A DNA stretch of 64,000 bases from Metellina segmentata. Its lineage: Eukaryota; Arthropoda; Arachnida; Araneae; Tetragnathidae. Where the stretch lies: positions 84,671,627-84,735,626 of the forward strand of contig OX375878.1 in the NCBI GenBank assembly GCA_947359465.1, given 5' to 3'. Positions within the stretch are counted from its first letter, which is position 1; each line of letters begins with the position of its first letter. The notes under the pieces were generated by a model. That model was not told the DNA's origin and did no database searches. It saw only the letters and a program-made list of their open reading frames with translations. A program made the position numbers and the translations under genes. This document shows positions 49,601 to 60,368 of the stretch, piece after piece.

Positions 49601-51283
49601 TGGGGGGAAAGCAATGCTACATTAGTCGGAAATCTCGTGTGGTTATGCGTGTTGTGGGGGAAAACAATACTACACCTGATGGAAATTTCGTGAGGTCATG
49701 CGTGTTGTGGGGGAAAAACAATACTACACCTGATGGAAATTTCGTGAGGTCATGCGTGTTGTGAGGGAAAACAACACTAAACTAGTCGGAAATCTCGTGT
49801 GGTTATGAGTGTTGCGGGGGGGGGGGGACAATTCTACACCTGATGGAAATTTCGTGAGGTCATGCGTGTTGGGTTTAAACAACACTACACTAGTAGGAAA
49901 TCTCGTGTGGTTATGCGTGTTGTGGGGGAAAAACAATACTACACCTGATGGAAATTTCGTGAGGTCATGCGTGTTGTGGGGGGAAAGCAATGCTACATTA
50001 GTCGGAAATCTCGTGAGGTTATGTGTGTTGTGGGGAAAAAACAATACCACACCTGATGGAAATTTCGTGAGGTCATGCGTGTTGTGAGGGAAAACAACAC
50101 TAAACTAGTCGGAAATCTCGTGTGGTTATAAGTGTTGCGGGGGGAGGGGGGGGGGGAAACAATTCTACACCTGATGGAAATTTCGTGAGGTCATGCGTGT
50201 TGGGGGGAAACAACACTACACTAGTCGGAAATCTCGTGTGGTTATGCGTGTTGTGGGGGAAAACAATACTACACCTGATGGAAATTTCGTGAGGTCATGC
50301 GTGTTGTGGGGGGAAAGCAATGCTACATTAGTCGGAAATCTCGTGAGGTTATGTGTGTTGTGGGGAAAAAACAATACTACACCTGATGGAAATTTCGTGA
50401 GGTCATGCGTGTTGTGAGAGAAAACAACACTAAACTAGTCGGAAATCTCGTGTGGTTATGCGTGTTGCGGGGGGGGGGGAACAATTCTACACCTGATGGA
50501 AATTTCGTGAGGTCATGCGTGTTGTGGGGGGAAAGCAATGCTACATTAGTCGGAAATCTCGTGTGGTTATGCGTGTTGTGGGGGAACACAATACTACACC
50601 TGATGGAAATTTCGTGAGGTCATGCGTGTTGTGAGAGAAAACAACACTAAACTAGTCGGAAATCTCGTGTGGTTATGCGTGTTGCGGGGGGGGGGGGGGA
50701 ACAATTCTACACCTGATGGAAATTTCGTGAGGTCATGCGTGTTGTGGGGGGAAAGCAATGCTACATTAGTCGGAAATCTCGTGTGGTTATGCGTGTTGTG
50801 GGGGAAAACAATACTACACCTGATGGAAATTTCGTGAGGTCATGCGTGTTGTGGGGGAAAAACAATACTACACCTGATGGAAATTTCGTGAGGTCATGCG
50901 TGTTGTGAGGGAAAACAACACTAAACTAGTCGGAAATCTCGTGTGGTTATGAGTGTTGCGGGGGGGGGGGACAATTCTACACCTGATGGAAATTTCGTGA
51001 GGTCATGCGTGTTGGGTTTAAACAACACTACACTAGTAGGAAATCTCGTGTGGTTATGCGTGTTGTGGGGGAAAAACAATACTACACCTGATGGAAATTT
51101 CGTGAGGTCATGCGTGTTGTGGAGGGAAAGCAATGCTACATTGGTCGGAAATCTCGTGTGGTTATGCGTGTTGCGGAGAGGGGGGGGTACAATTCTACAC
51201 AAGTTGGAAATCTCGTGAGGTTATGCGTGCTGTGAGGTAAAAACAATACTACACTGGTCGGAAATCTCGCGAGGTTCGGAGGA
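46611..51283 (+). mobile_element. TTAA-flanked MITE enlarged by an internal minisatellite
   Basis: The left end follows TTAA (46607-46610) with CCCCTCTGAGTGGTTTA and the family blocks CTTCCTGCTTGACTTC, CTTGACCAATAGGATCC and ATTATGTGTGTTGTGGG. The right end is CTCGCGAGGTTCGGAGGA followed by TTAA (51284-51287), a diverged family terminus. Between them the last segment of about 54 bp of the MITE has multiplied. A normal family member is about 200 bp; this one is about 4.7 kb. Confidence 0.75.
46765..51270. repeat. Minisatellite of about 54-bp units with higher-order repeats
   Basis: More than 80 units alternate between CACCTGATGGAAATTTCGTG and TAGTCGGAAATCTCGTG types, separated by GTCATGCGTGTTGTGGGGG or GTTATGCGTGTTG with G-runs up to about 14. 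Blocks recur at about 494 bp (46981 and 47475) and at about 1465 bp (48259-48585 with 49724-50050; 48726-48950 with 50193-50417). Long stop-free frames on both strands exist because the unit is near a multiple of three; they are not genes. Confidence 0.95.
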
Positions 51284-51299
51284 TTAAAGTGCTTTCGAA

Positions 51300-51604
51300 C
51301 CCCTACTAATCGAACCTACAACCTGTTGAACCGAGGGCTAATGCACTAACCATACACACTGCTGTAATCCGAACCTTGAGGGATTTACGAATAACTTTAA
51401 AATAGAGCGTGGATCATGTGACAATGCGAAAAAACCAATCACAAGTATTACAACAGAACTCTGGTATGAAGGTGTTGCGAAAAACACCATGAAAATTATA
51501 ATTCCTTTCCCTTTACAAAGAGACGGGACGAAATGGTTCAGTGAGTTCGCCCGCTACACTAGCAACCGGCAATTTGTGTGCGGAACAGGTGCGATTCCTG
51601 TAAC
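51300..51604. repeat. Two tRNA-like SINE heads
   Basis: On the minus strand at about 51310-51362, GGTTAGTGCATTAGCCCTCG is followed by AGGTTCGATTAG. On the plus strand at 51531-51604, AAATGGTTCAGTGAGTTCGC is followed by CAGGTGCGATTCCTG. Both have A/B-box order but no intact tRNA fold. Confidence 0.5.
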
Positions 51605-51719
51605 TTACCATGGTATATCTCTATCTTATAAATCGATAAAACTTGACGTTATCTGTCTTGTGTTCGGTGCTGCTTGGCTAAATATTGCTCTTTTGCAAAC
51701 CAACCCCTTTTTATAAAGG

Positions 51720-52430
51720 AAACAGTGTACTCACATTAATAGCAGGGCAAGTAATATAAATAAATAAAGTAGACAGTGAGATAAAGCAGAACAAAGCTAT
51801 ACGATATAAGTCAAAGCCTTAATATAAATCAGTGCAATATAAACAATACGGTATAAAGAAGAAGAATATCAGATCGTAAAATAAAGCAAAGAAATCTAAA
51901 CATACTTTCCACGCAGAACACGGGAATTTCGTGGGGTAGCAAATGGCTCAGACAGTTCACGACACCCATAGGATATGAAAAAGCTCTTTCTTTTCAACTC
52001 CGAATCACACGATCTCTTTTAAAGCCGAATTTTAAATCTGTTCAATGAAAATGAATCTGAAAAACTAAAACTGAAAAAATGTGAATCAAATCAAAATTTC
52101 CAGCGAGAAGTGTTTTTTTTTATCTATACTGAATTCGTTTGGCAGTTGCACTTTTTCACAAGTAAACAAAACACCCACAGGGTGACACCCTTGGAATATG
52201 CATTGTTTTAACAATAAAATCGTTGATTTATTAATTAGTATATAATCAACCAAACAAATGAATTGCTTATAATTAAAGACTATCAATTTATTTCCCCATA
52301 TTATCAAGTATTTTGAATGTGGATTAATAAAATGCTTCAGCTTTTTCTAGATCCAATAAAGAATATGCTCTAGATGAAATTTCTCGAAAGAAATTTATTA
52401 CATCGTATGCTCAATTGTTTAATACCTAGA
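51720..52430. other. AT-rich DNA, nothing recognised
   Basis: No gene or repeat structure was recognised. Confidence 0.5.
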
Positions 52431-52435
52431 CCGTG

Positions 52436-52662
52436 GTACATGGGGGCTGCATATTAAACCTGTCGTAGTCTCCTCAAGTTAGCGTGGAGTGGACGGTTGG
52501 AAAGTCAGATGCCACTTCAGGTGTTGATCGGTCAAGATTCATCATCTGACCATGGTTCAAAATTACGAGGTGTTGTCCTCTGACGTTTTCCTCCAAGACT
52601 GATCCCGGAACGGAGCCGATAGCCCGTTACTTTGCTACATTGCAACGTTAATTCAAGTACCT
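52436..52662 (+). repeat. SINE family A, headless copy
   Basis: Landmarks are CATCATCTGACCATGGTTC, AAAATTACGAGGTGTTGTCC, ACTGATCCCGGAACGG, AACGTTAATTCAAGTACC. The upstream body is diverged. Confidence 0.7.
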
Positions 52663-52862
52663 ATTTACCTGCTCAATTTCCAGACCCATGTGACGCTTTC
52701 GATTTTCAAAGAGGAAACTTGATTATACACGTACGCTTTTTATGTCACTGCGAAAATAGTGGGAGTGAAAAAACGACAGGGCGAGAAAAATCCTTCGAAA
52801 GACCCCTGCTGAGGAACATAAGGACTCAATTAACGTCTATTGGAAAGTAAGAACAAGTAAAA

Positions 52863-53605
52863 GGGGCGAAAAGAGCATTTTAAAAAGGAAACGCCCTCCT
52901 ATAAAGTTTAACAACCAAGTATTATTAAGATTCATTTTATTTTGTACTAAGGGGGGAAAGGTAAAAGAAAATGAAAATATTGATCACCGATACTTAGCGT
53001 GAAAAGTTTTAAATGCTGCCAATGCCAGTTTGGTAATAATGAGGATACAAAATGTATACGCTCAGAGATATCGACATCTAGCCGAAGAACAGCAAGCCAA
53101 ATCGAATTTTGAAAGTGTTTTCCTTTGGATCTTTCAAACGTAGAGTGCTTAGTTGATCAATATGAAATGTCCTATTTCGCTCTTTATTTCCCGTGCCGAT
53201 ATCTTAATAAAATATAAACAAAATCTACACAATCAGTTCTGATTGCAATGCCGCTTTCTTTTTATCATTCCTCAATACAACGACGAAGAAAGTTTTCTTC
53301 GAAGAAATAAACTAATTTTGAATGAGATTCTAAGGAAACGTAGCAATGATATTTCAACCTCCATGGACTGAGTCTTGACAATATTTAGATGTTGCCGCAA
53401 CATATGTAAAGAAATAGATTATATTAAGATGTAGTAGATTTATAAATATTAAAGTCTGGCCAACGAAGTAGACGAGGTCTTAATTTTATACCTAATCAGT
53501 CCAGTCCAATCAGTAGAGTGTACTATGTTGGGTTTTATAAGCAATGGTTGAACCAGTAGTAATATACTTGACGCTAGTTTGATAATTTTAAAATCAGATT
53601 TACGT
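52863..53605. other. AT-rich DNA, nothing recognised
   Basis: No gene or repeat structure was recognised. Confidence 0.5.
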
Positions 53606-53611
53606 ATTTAA

Positions 53612-53975
53612 CTCTCTGAGCATCACTGAGTGTGGTGCCAGTTCAGGTGCTACCTCGTCATCTGACCGTGGTTCAAAATTACGTGGTGTTGTCCTCGGAT
53701 CTTCGCCTTAGAGTTCGATCCCGGACTGTCGTCAATAGCTCGTTGTCTTGTTCCAGTACGACGTTAATTAAAAACTACCACAAAAGAACTGAGCATCACT
53801 AGATTTAAGAGCTGTGTAGTGTATTATTTCCGAAATGTCTATATAACTGCATCCATTGGTTGATATAACAATAGAAATAATTCTAATGGTCCCAAGAAGA
53901 TCAAAACTGATAAGGATACATGCAAGGAAGGCTGCAGGTAACAGAACTTATTAATACGTGTTAATTCTCTCAAGG
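53612..53975 (-). mobile_element. TTAA-flanked MITE interrupted by a SINE
   Basis: TTAA (53608-53611) is followed by CTCTCTGAGCATCACT. The interior resumes after the SINE (CATCCATTGGTTGATA, CTAATGGTCCCAAGAAG, AAGGCTGCAGG) and ends near TTAA at 53976-53979. Confidence 0.65.
53628..53788 (+). repeat. 5'-truncated SINE family A with 12-bp target duplication
   Basis: CTGAGCATCACT occurs at 53616-53627 and 53789-53800. The 161-bp insert starts mid-body (GAGTGTGGTGCCAGTTCAGG) and ends TTAATTAAAAACTACCAC plus AAAAG. Truncation at the 5' end with a perfect duplication indicates target-primed reverse transcription. Confidence 0.9.
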
Positions 53976-53979
53976 TTAA

Positions 53980-54915
53980 TGGCGAACAAATCGTCAGAGC
54001 CCTGGTGCTCATCTAGATACATAACATAGTTTTAATAACTTCGTAAAACGTAATCCCCGCTGCTATGACTAATTTTGATTTTAAAACTTAAAAAAAAAAA
54101 CTTTTTTCAAATACCTTGCTTATTTCATACAAATAACTAGCTTTACTTTATTATATTAACTTTTACTTTGAAATTACTAAACTTTTTAAAATATACTTTA
54201 ATAATGAGATAATGTTTAAGCATTTGAAAAGAGCAAATATATTTAGTTATTTTGAAAGATGTGATAGGTTTTTAACGGCTCAATCGCAAACTTGCACCAT
54301 TTAATGGAATATGTGTATCTGATGCTATGCGAATTATTTATTGTACCATAAAAAATACTTTGCTGGAATAGGCTTGATTTTCTTCCTCCAGAAAATTCTC
54401 GTTCTGTAATATTTGCGTCAGTTCAATGGGTTAGGAAACCCTCTTGTGAAAAATACAGCAGAAAATTTCTTATAAAAATAAAATTAGTCGGTCTGGTAAA
54501 GTAGATTACATGAGGATTAAAAGTTTAATTCACGTAAATTCTAGACGCCATTTTTGAAAAAGAGGGAAAAGTGTCAGACTCAAACATACGTACAAAAAGT
54601 TAAGTTTAGTACCATGTTGAGAGCTGTTTAGCGCGACTGAAATAAAAAATAGGCACAAGGTTTTATATTTAGAGGAAGGAAAGAATATTTTTGCTATCTT
54701 TTTCCACACATTCAATCAATCGCACCATGCACACAGAAAAGGAAATGTTGGAATATGTTTAAAAGAAATGCATGCAACCATGCTTAAAAAAATTCTCAAT
54801 AAAGATGTTTTGGATAAACTAAACGATCCGGCCATTGTAGCTATTGTTTCGATAAGTAAATATTCCAGTTTCGATTTGCAAAGAATTCACTATTTAGAAA
54901 TATTGTGAACAAAAT
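53980..54915. other. AT-rich DNA, nothing recognised
   Basis: No gene or repeat structure was recognised. Confidence 0.5.
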
Positions 54916-54921
54916 AATTCT

Positions 54922-55108
54922 ATCCCTCTGAGTGTCATGAGATTTCCAAGTAATGAAGTATTTTAAGTTTCCTCCACAGCACACAAACTGGATTAAAAAA
55001 TCATATCTATTGATTGAAAGAATAATAATAATATTGTTCACGAAGGTCAAAACTAGATCGAAGTGAAGAAGCGAGGACTGAAGGTTGCAAGATTGAAGGA
55101 GGTGAGGG
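54922..55108 (-). mobile_element. TTAA-type MITE, minus strand
   Basis: It starts ATCCCTCTGAGTGTCATGAG and ends GGTGAGGGT before TTAA at 55109-55112. The interior has TCTATTGATTGAAAGAAT and GTTCACGAAGGTC. Confidence 0.65.
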
Positions 55109-55109
55109 T

Positions 55110-55352
55110 TTAACCTCCATGATGGTTTGAAGGTTTAACCTCCTGGTGGTTTATCTTAGCGTCGAAAATTGCTCTGTAATTTTCAGCGTTCAGTGTACAA
55201 ACCTGCTCCAAACTGTCACTAGTTCTAGGCAAAATAAACTGTTTTCCATACTTGATCTCTTCATCCCCCTGGAGTAATAGGATAGTTTTGTATGGATAAA
55301 ATATCTCGTCCTTAGCGAAATTGACTATATCTTGAATGAGATACTCTGTCAA
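55110..55352 (-). other. Unrecognised 80-codon frame beside two TTAACCTCC ends
   Basis: The frame reads EYLIQDIVNFAKDEIFYPY and later EEIKYGKQF, and runs into a TTAACCTCC repeat end. It starts at TTG and has no known domain. Near its start on the minus strand, GGACGAGATATTTTATCC resembles the palindromic box of the piggyBac-like ends. It may be a transposon fragment. Confidence 0.3.
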
Positions 55353-55656
55353 ATAAAAGTCACAAAATATTCTGTTAAGGTGGTATCAATTTTGAAACAG
55401 TTGTCAAAGCCGTAAAGCAGTTTATTTATGGTAAATATTCGAAATTTTTAATGCATAGTAGGTCAAACTGAGTCATGCAGGGAAGGCTGTAGGTTGTAGA
55501 AAAGACTGCAGGTTGCAGGAGGGAAATGTTCGTACGAAACCTTAAGAGGGATATACTGTATACTGAAGGCTTTTAAACGAAAATGCCTAGATGTATTCGG
55601 TATCACGTAAATTGTTGCATCAAATTCCAAGGCATTCTTGCAAAAGGACACTTTTA

Positions 55657-56088
55657 GGCCCAGTGCACACATCCAGTTTTTCAACGTGCGGAAACGCAAA
55701 TGCGGTCTGAGATACATTAGATTCAATGGAGTAGTGCACACATGCCACAGGTGCAGCACTTTCAACTTGAGTGTAATTTGTACCGCAGTTCTCCACGGTG
55801 CCGCACGGTCGCCGCACATATGCCTCCGTTCTGAAGTATCTGGTTTTCACAAACAAATGGAATATAAATAATAATTAATAAATGGTTGTATCTAGTAACG
55901 TCTCTTTTGTTTCAAAATATACTTTTTTTGCACCAAGTAAGCGAAATAAACACGTTTTCTTCGATAGAATATTTATCGCAAATGACGCGAAATGAGTTCG
56001 TGCGTCATTTCACGGTTATGAGTGCATTTTTGGGCTTCTGTGCCTCAGTGGCTCCGCACGTTGAAAAACCGGATGTGTGCACCGGGCC
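55657..56088 (-). mobile_element. Harbinger-like MITE, copy 4, with TTA target duplication
   Basis: The ends are GGCCCAGTGCACACATCCAG and its inverse ending GCACCGGGCC, flanked by TTA at 55654-55656 and 56089-56091. The orientation matches copy 1. The interior has no coding capacity. The 3-bp TTA duplication is the basis for the PIF/Harbinger call. Confidence 0.85.
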
Positions 56089-56149
56089 TTAAGAAGATAA
56101 AAACGGGCAATCCCTTTTAGCCCTCCCTTTCTGTTCAACAAAAATAAGC

Positions 56150-57130
56150 ATACGGGCATCGAATTTTCATCTCTCCTATCTGTACGTTGCAGTTTTTCCC
56201 AGTAAAATTTCCAGACTTATCTGCAAAGAGACTGGAGAAAAAAGGAATCACGAGGACATTTCCCAGCGAAACAATTCGGCCCCGATGTGCAGGGAGAGCC
56301 TTCGCCTGAACCCTTCCAGAGATTTCCAGTCGATAACTGGCGGAAAGAACAAAAAGGTGAACATGAAACGACGACGTTTGAGAATGAAGAAGCGGGGGAA
56401 GCGAAGGCGAGAAATACGAACGGGGAAGGGGGGGTCGAGAGAATAGGGAATCGGGGACAAATCAAAATGATAAAAGAAAACACTCCAATCTGAAAAGGAC
56501 AGAGAGAAGGGGAGGGAGCAGATAAAACAGCGACAGCGCGACGCTGCAGGAGACAAGTGATACAGAGAGCGAAAACTCGAGTTTATGCGCGAATGGAAGG
56601 ATTTGGGAGGACACAAAACTGAAAAATGAAAGCGACGCTTCTTTCTTTGCTGCTTCTTTTATTTCCTGTTTTTTAATGCATCGAGTTTTATTCCTGCAGG
56701 ATCTAGTGTCTCTGCGGATGCCCCTCGGGAAGCGGGATCCTGCGACACAGATGCGGCCCGTCGCAGGTGGTATTTTCTGGCCCCGGGATTAGCGAGGATC
56801 GGCTCGACAGACGTCCTCTGCCCGTGCCCCCATCTGGAACTTCATTACGAATCCCACCCCTGCGGACACTCCCGACACCCCCTTTCGCTCCGCCGCGTGC
56901 ATAATGGCTCCGCGATCTCCCTTGTCCTCTTCTGTCCTCTTCCTCCGTTGGGGGGAAAGAGAGGACTCTTGCTCGTGCGGTGTTTAATTCTTTCCGTCCT
57001 CTTCTCTCCTTCCTTTTTGAATGGTTGTGTTAACTCTTCCAATTTAACGCTTTGTTTCTTTCCGTTGCGGATTCTTTTTTGAATCGAGTGAGAGATGAAA
57101 AATGTTCCCTGAGTTTTTAATCTCGGTTTC
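56150..57130. other. Unique GC-rich island
   Basis: CpG-containing unique DNA has purine-rich stretches (56340-56560), CCGGGATTAGCG and a CT-rich segment. Overlapping frames of 60-120 codons on both strands lack recognisable domains. Candidate regulatory element. Confidence 0.35.
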
Positions 57131-57139
57131 TCGTTAAGA

Positions 57140-58080
57140 CTCTGGTCGAGGGTAAGAATTAATTTGGTAATGTTTTTAATCTCCCCTTTTTTTTTCGGAG
57201 TAGTATCAATTTCATTCCCCTTGATTAGTTTTTAAAGCCGGCCTTTTCTGTCGAACGTTCATTTAACGCTCTGGAATGAGAAATGGAAAAAGATTTTTCA
57301 AAACAATAGCGTAGTCCATTTATTTTCTAGCGCTGTTATCATGTATCAATATGCTGTAAAGTTGAGACGTTAATTTACGCTAGAGCAGTGATTTCTAAGC
57401 TAGCGCAAGAAGTGCTACTTTAGTTCCACTGCGTGCATACTTTCAGAGCATTGAACATTATTTGGTACAAAATAAAACGCACAATTATTTGAAGTGTGTT
57501 CAATTTTTGACTAAACTTTCTATAAGTTGGGTACAAATTAAATTTGATTTGATAAAATATGTGGAATGTATACATATACACATTACTTTATTAGCAGTTT
57601 AAAATAGAACATTTATACATACCGTATAGTTATAACCTGAATGCGAGAGTAGTTAATTTGTAATATTTTGCTTTGTTGTTTAGATTTCATAATTTTATTT
57701 AATATTTTATTTTGTGAAATACAAAATTAATTACAATCTAAAGCTTTCGATGTAGTTATATTGCTAAAATATTTAATATTTATGTAACTATTTAGGAACT
57801 AGCTAAACACTTAATTTTATGCACTTGTTTTTTGATTCGAAGTTTTTTTTGTGTGTTACTACTTTTACTTCTCAATCAAAAGATACTCTTGCAAATTACT
57901 GTGATATTTGCTTATGATCCAGCGTCTAAAATTAATTTTTTTTGCCTCGACTATTTTATTTACAAATTACTATCGATTCTCCGACATTTTTTAGTTAAAT
58001 AATGCCAACCTTTTCTCCATCTTACAACTTTAAGATGTATGTCCCGAACTGATTAGTCTTAGTGCATCAAGAGAGCCACG
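57140..58080. other. AT-rich DNA, nothing recognised
   Basis: No gene or repeat structure was recognised. Confidence 0.5.
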
Positions 58081-58082
58081 GC

Positions 58083-59395
58083 CACTCTGGAGAGTCATAC
58101 CAAATCAAATCTCTACTCTGGCGAAATCCCTCTTTTTTTCATAATGATAGCACATGACTCTGAAATATAACTACAATCTAAAAGTGACAGTAAACTTTAA
58201 TCCTCTGAGGATCTTGCACGCATTATTCCACCTCACAGCTTGCTGTTTAACCTGCATTGACTTAAAGCCAATTTCAGATTTCTTGACCAATAGAATCCTA
58301 CCTAGGATTCTTTTAACGAATAGATGTGTATATTTAATCATAAAGGTCATTGTATTACATCAAAGGCCTTCGTGACAATCACGAGAGTCATAGCGCTCAG
58401 CAGCGTCAAATTAAATTAAATTCCTTCTCTAATAAATTCCATTTATTTTTCACGCTGGTACCCTATGACTCTTTTAAGTATAATTATAATCTAATGGTGA
58501 TATTAAACTTAAATCCCCTGAGAATGATGCACGCATTATTCCTCCATACACCTTGCAGTTTACCCTGCATGACTTCTAATCAATTTTAGATTTCATGACC
58601 AACAGAATTCTATCTAGGATTCTTTGAACCAATAGATGTGAATGTTTAATCATCAAATGTGTTGAAAGATAAAAGCAAAGGACTGTACTTAGAAATCTTC
58701 TTGAGCATTATAAGTGTCATAGCGCTCTGGAGCGTCATGCCGACCAACCGTCCTGGTGGATAAGGTATTAGCCTCTAGATAGGAAGGTTCCAGATTCGAA
58801 TCCGGGTCAGTGAATGAATTTTTGAAATCGAATGGTATAGAGGCGGTTGATGCACCTTAAATCTATCGTGGCTGACATTCTTCACGTTGAGTTGGTGTGA
58901 AAGTTTGGAGAGTGGGGTGCCAGCTTAGGTGTTGCCTCGTCATCTGACCGTGGTTCAAATTTACTTGATGTTGTCTTCGAATCTTTCACTTAGGGGATTG
59001 ATCCCGGGCCTTCGTCAATAACCCGTTGTGTTACTCTAGTAAGACGTTAAATAAAATTGCCTACCTAGAGCGTCAACCCAAATCAAATTTCTACTCTAAC
59101 AAAATCTGTCTATTTTTTTTTCATATTGGTACCTATAGCTCTTTCAAAGATTATCATAATCTAAAGATTACAGAAAACTTTAACCTTCTGAGGATCATGC
59201 GTACATTATTACACCATACAACTTACAGGTTACCTTACATGACTTAAATCCAATATTAGACTTCTTGACCAATATAATCCTATCAAGCATTCTTTCAACT
59301 AATAGATGTGGATAATCAATCATTAAGCGTATTGTAGAATAAAATCTAAAGGACTTACTTATAAATCCTGGGACGGTCATAGGGTAAATTATATC
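58083..59395. repeat. Tandem triplication of a MITE-containing unit (about 320 bp)
   Basis: Three units share CCAAATCAAAT-TCTACTCT, AACTTTAATCCTCTGAGGAT-type ends, TTGACCAATAGAATCCTA and TTTAATCAT blocks, starting near 58083, 58398 and 59066. A SINE lies between units two and three. Confidence 0.8.
58739..59067 (+). repeat. SINE family A, full-length plus-strand copy
   Basis: The head GCCGACCAACCGTCCTGGTG has a B-box-like AGATTCGAATCC. The body runs GATGCACCTTAAATC, CACGTTGAGTTGGTGTG, GTGCCAGCTTAGGTG, CGTCATCTGACCGTGG, TTGATCCCGGGCCTTCG, and the tail is GACGTTAAATAAAATTGCC plus TACCTA. GAGCGTCA flanks both sides as a target duplication. Confidence 0.85.
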
Positions 59396-59449
59396 TATTC
59401 ATTTAGTTCTTGCAAAACCTAAATTTGTTTCCAAAACGAAACCCTAAGA

Positions 59450-60300
59450 AAAATGGTTGGGGAAATGGTTTCAGAACGCACCTTTTAAAGTCTTATTTCA
59501 TTCAATCCCATTTCGATGCCTTGTATTATCTTTTGTAATTCGCCGTCGAAAACTACACGCATCCTTTTCTCTCAAAGCAGTCCTCTCCTCCTCATCAAGA
59601 AACAACGCCGCCGCCGCCTCATTTGCAGCCGGGTACCATTTTTCCACCCAGGCAGCATCGCAGCATGGGTGAAAAATAATGACCCGGGGAAAAACCATTA
59701 AAGAACAAGGAGGCGGGAGAGCCCACATAATTACAGCGAACCATTTGACGCCCTTCAAAGTAAATAGTAAATAAAAGAATCCCCCGCATCGAAGAAGAGA
59801 TCGATTCCGCAGCGAAGTTTATGAATTCATTCGAGAGTTGTGGTGAAGCAGCGATCTCAGGGGTGGCCCATCGATCATTCCGGGAATCTGACACGGAGAC
59901 ATGCGATTCGCCATCCGATTCCCTCTCCGAGCCCCGAACAATTAATTTCTCTCGGCCGCCCCAGGCCTAATTCTGCACGGGGGGCGGGATTCATTCATCT
60001 TGTTGCGCAGCGTCTTCCTGTCAAAGGTCTCGCAAACACTGAGGTTCGATCCATCCGTCAATTTCCAAAAAGAGCCGGGACGGAGCCTCCCGTGTGTGCC
60101 AGCCGTGAAAAATTGTTTCCAGGCAATTAATGCCATCCGGAGTGTGCGATGGTATGCTGAGCTGGAAGGGAAGGATGAACGCGTGTGTGGGTGCGTCGTC
60201 TGGAGCAGTCTTTCATACTTGATTGACAGCAGACCTGGAAGTTAGTCAATTGAGAAGAAAGTTCAGCATCGGCGTAATGCGAGAGGAAATGGCTTGTAGA
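59450..60300. other. Unique GC-rich island
   Basis: GC- and CpG-rich unique DNA includes GCCGCCGCCGCC, ACCCGGG and GGGGGGCGGG blocks and ATTAAT-type AT cores. Frames on both strands overlap and have no known domain. Candidate regulatory element. Confidence 0.35.
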
Positions 60301-60334
60301 CAGTGCGCTAGTGTCGGAATTCAGAACTGATTTG

Positions 60335-60368
60335 GTTAACCCTCTGAAGGAGCCCTTCAGAGGGCTAA
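60335..60368. repeat. Perfect-arm hairpin of two facing MITE ends
   Basis: GTTAACCCTCTGAAGG, a 3-nt loop AGC, then CCTTCAGAGGGCTAAC: 15 of 16 arm positions pair. Each arm is a TTAA-type MITE terminus. Confidence 0.85.

Noticed and set aside
46851..51218. Long repetitive open frames on both strands (NNTTPDGNFVRSCVLWG and NTHDLTKFPSGVVLFFP types) that look like a repeat protein
   Set aside because: They exist in both strands because the ~54-bp unit lacks stops and is near a multiple of three. Frames break at variable G-runs, starts are mixed, and the unit is a MITE tail.
56697..56765. Possible short exon between TTCCTGCAG and CGCAG|GTGGTA
   Set aside because: Splice-like ends alone are weak; the peptide has no homology that I recognise and no partner exon was found.
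59840..60130. 96-codon frame in the 59.5-60.3 kb GC-rich island
   Set aside because: Overlaps frames on the other strand, no recognisable domain, and no splice or start context that would favour it.
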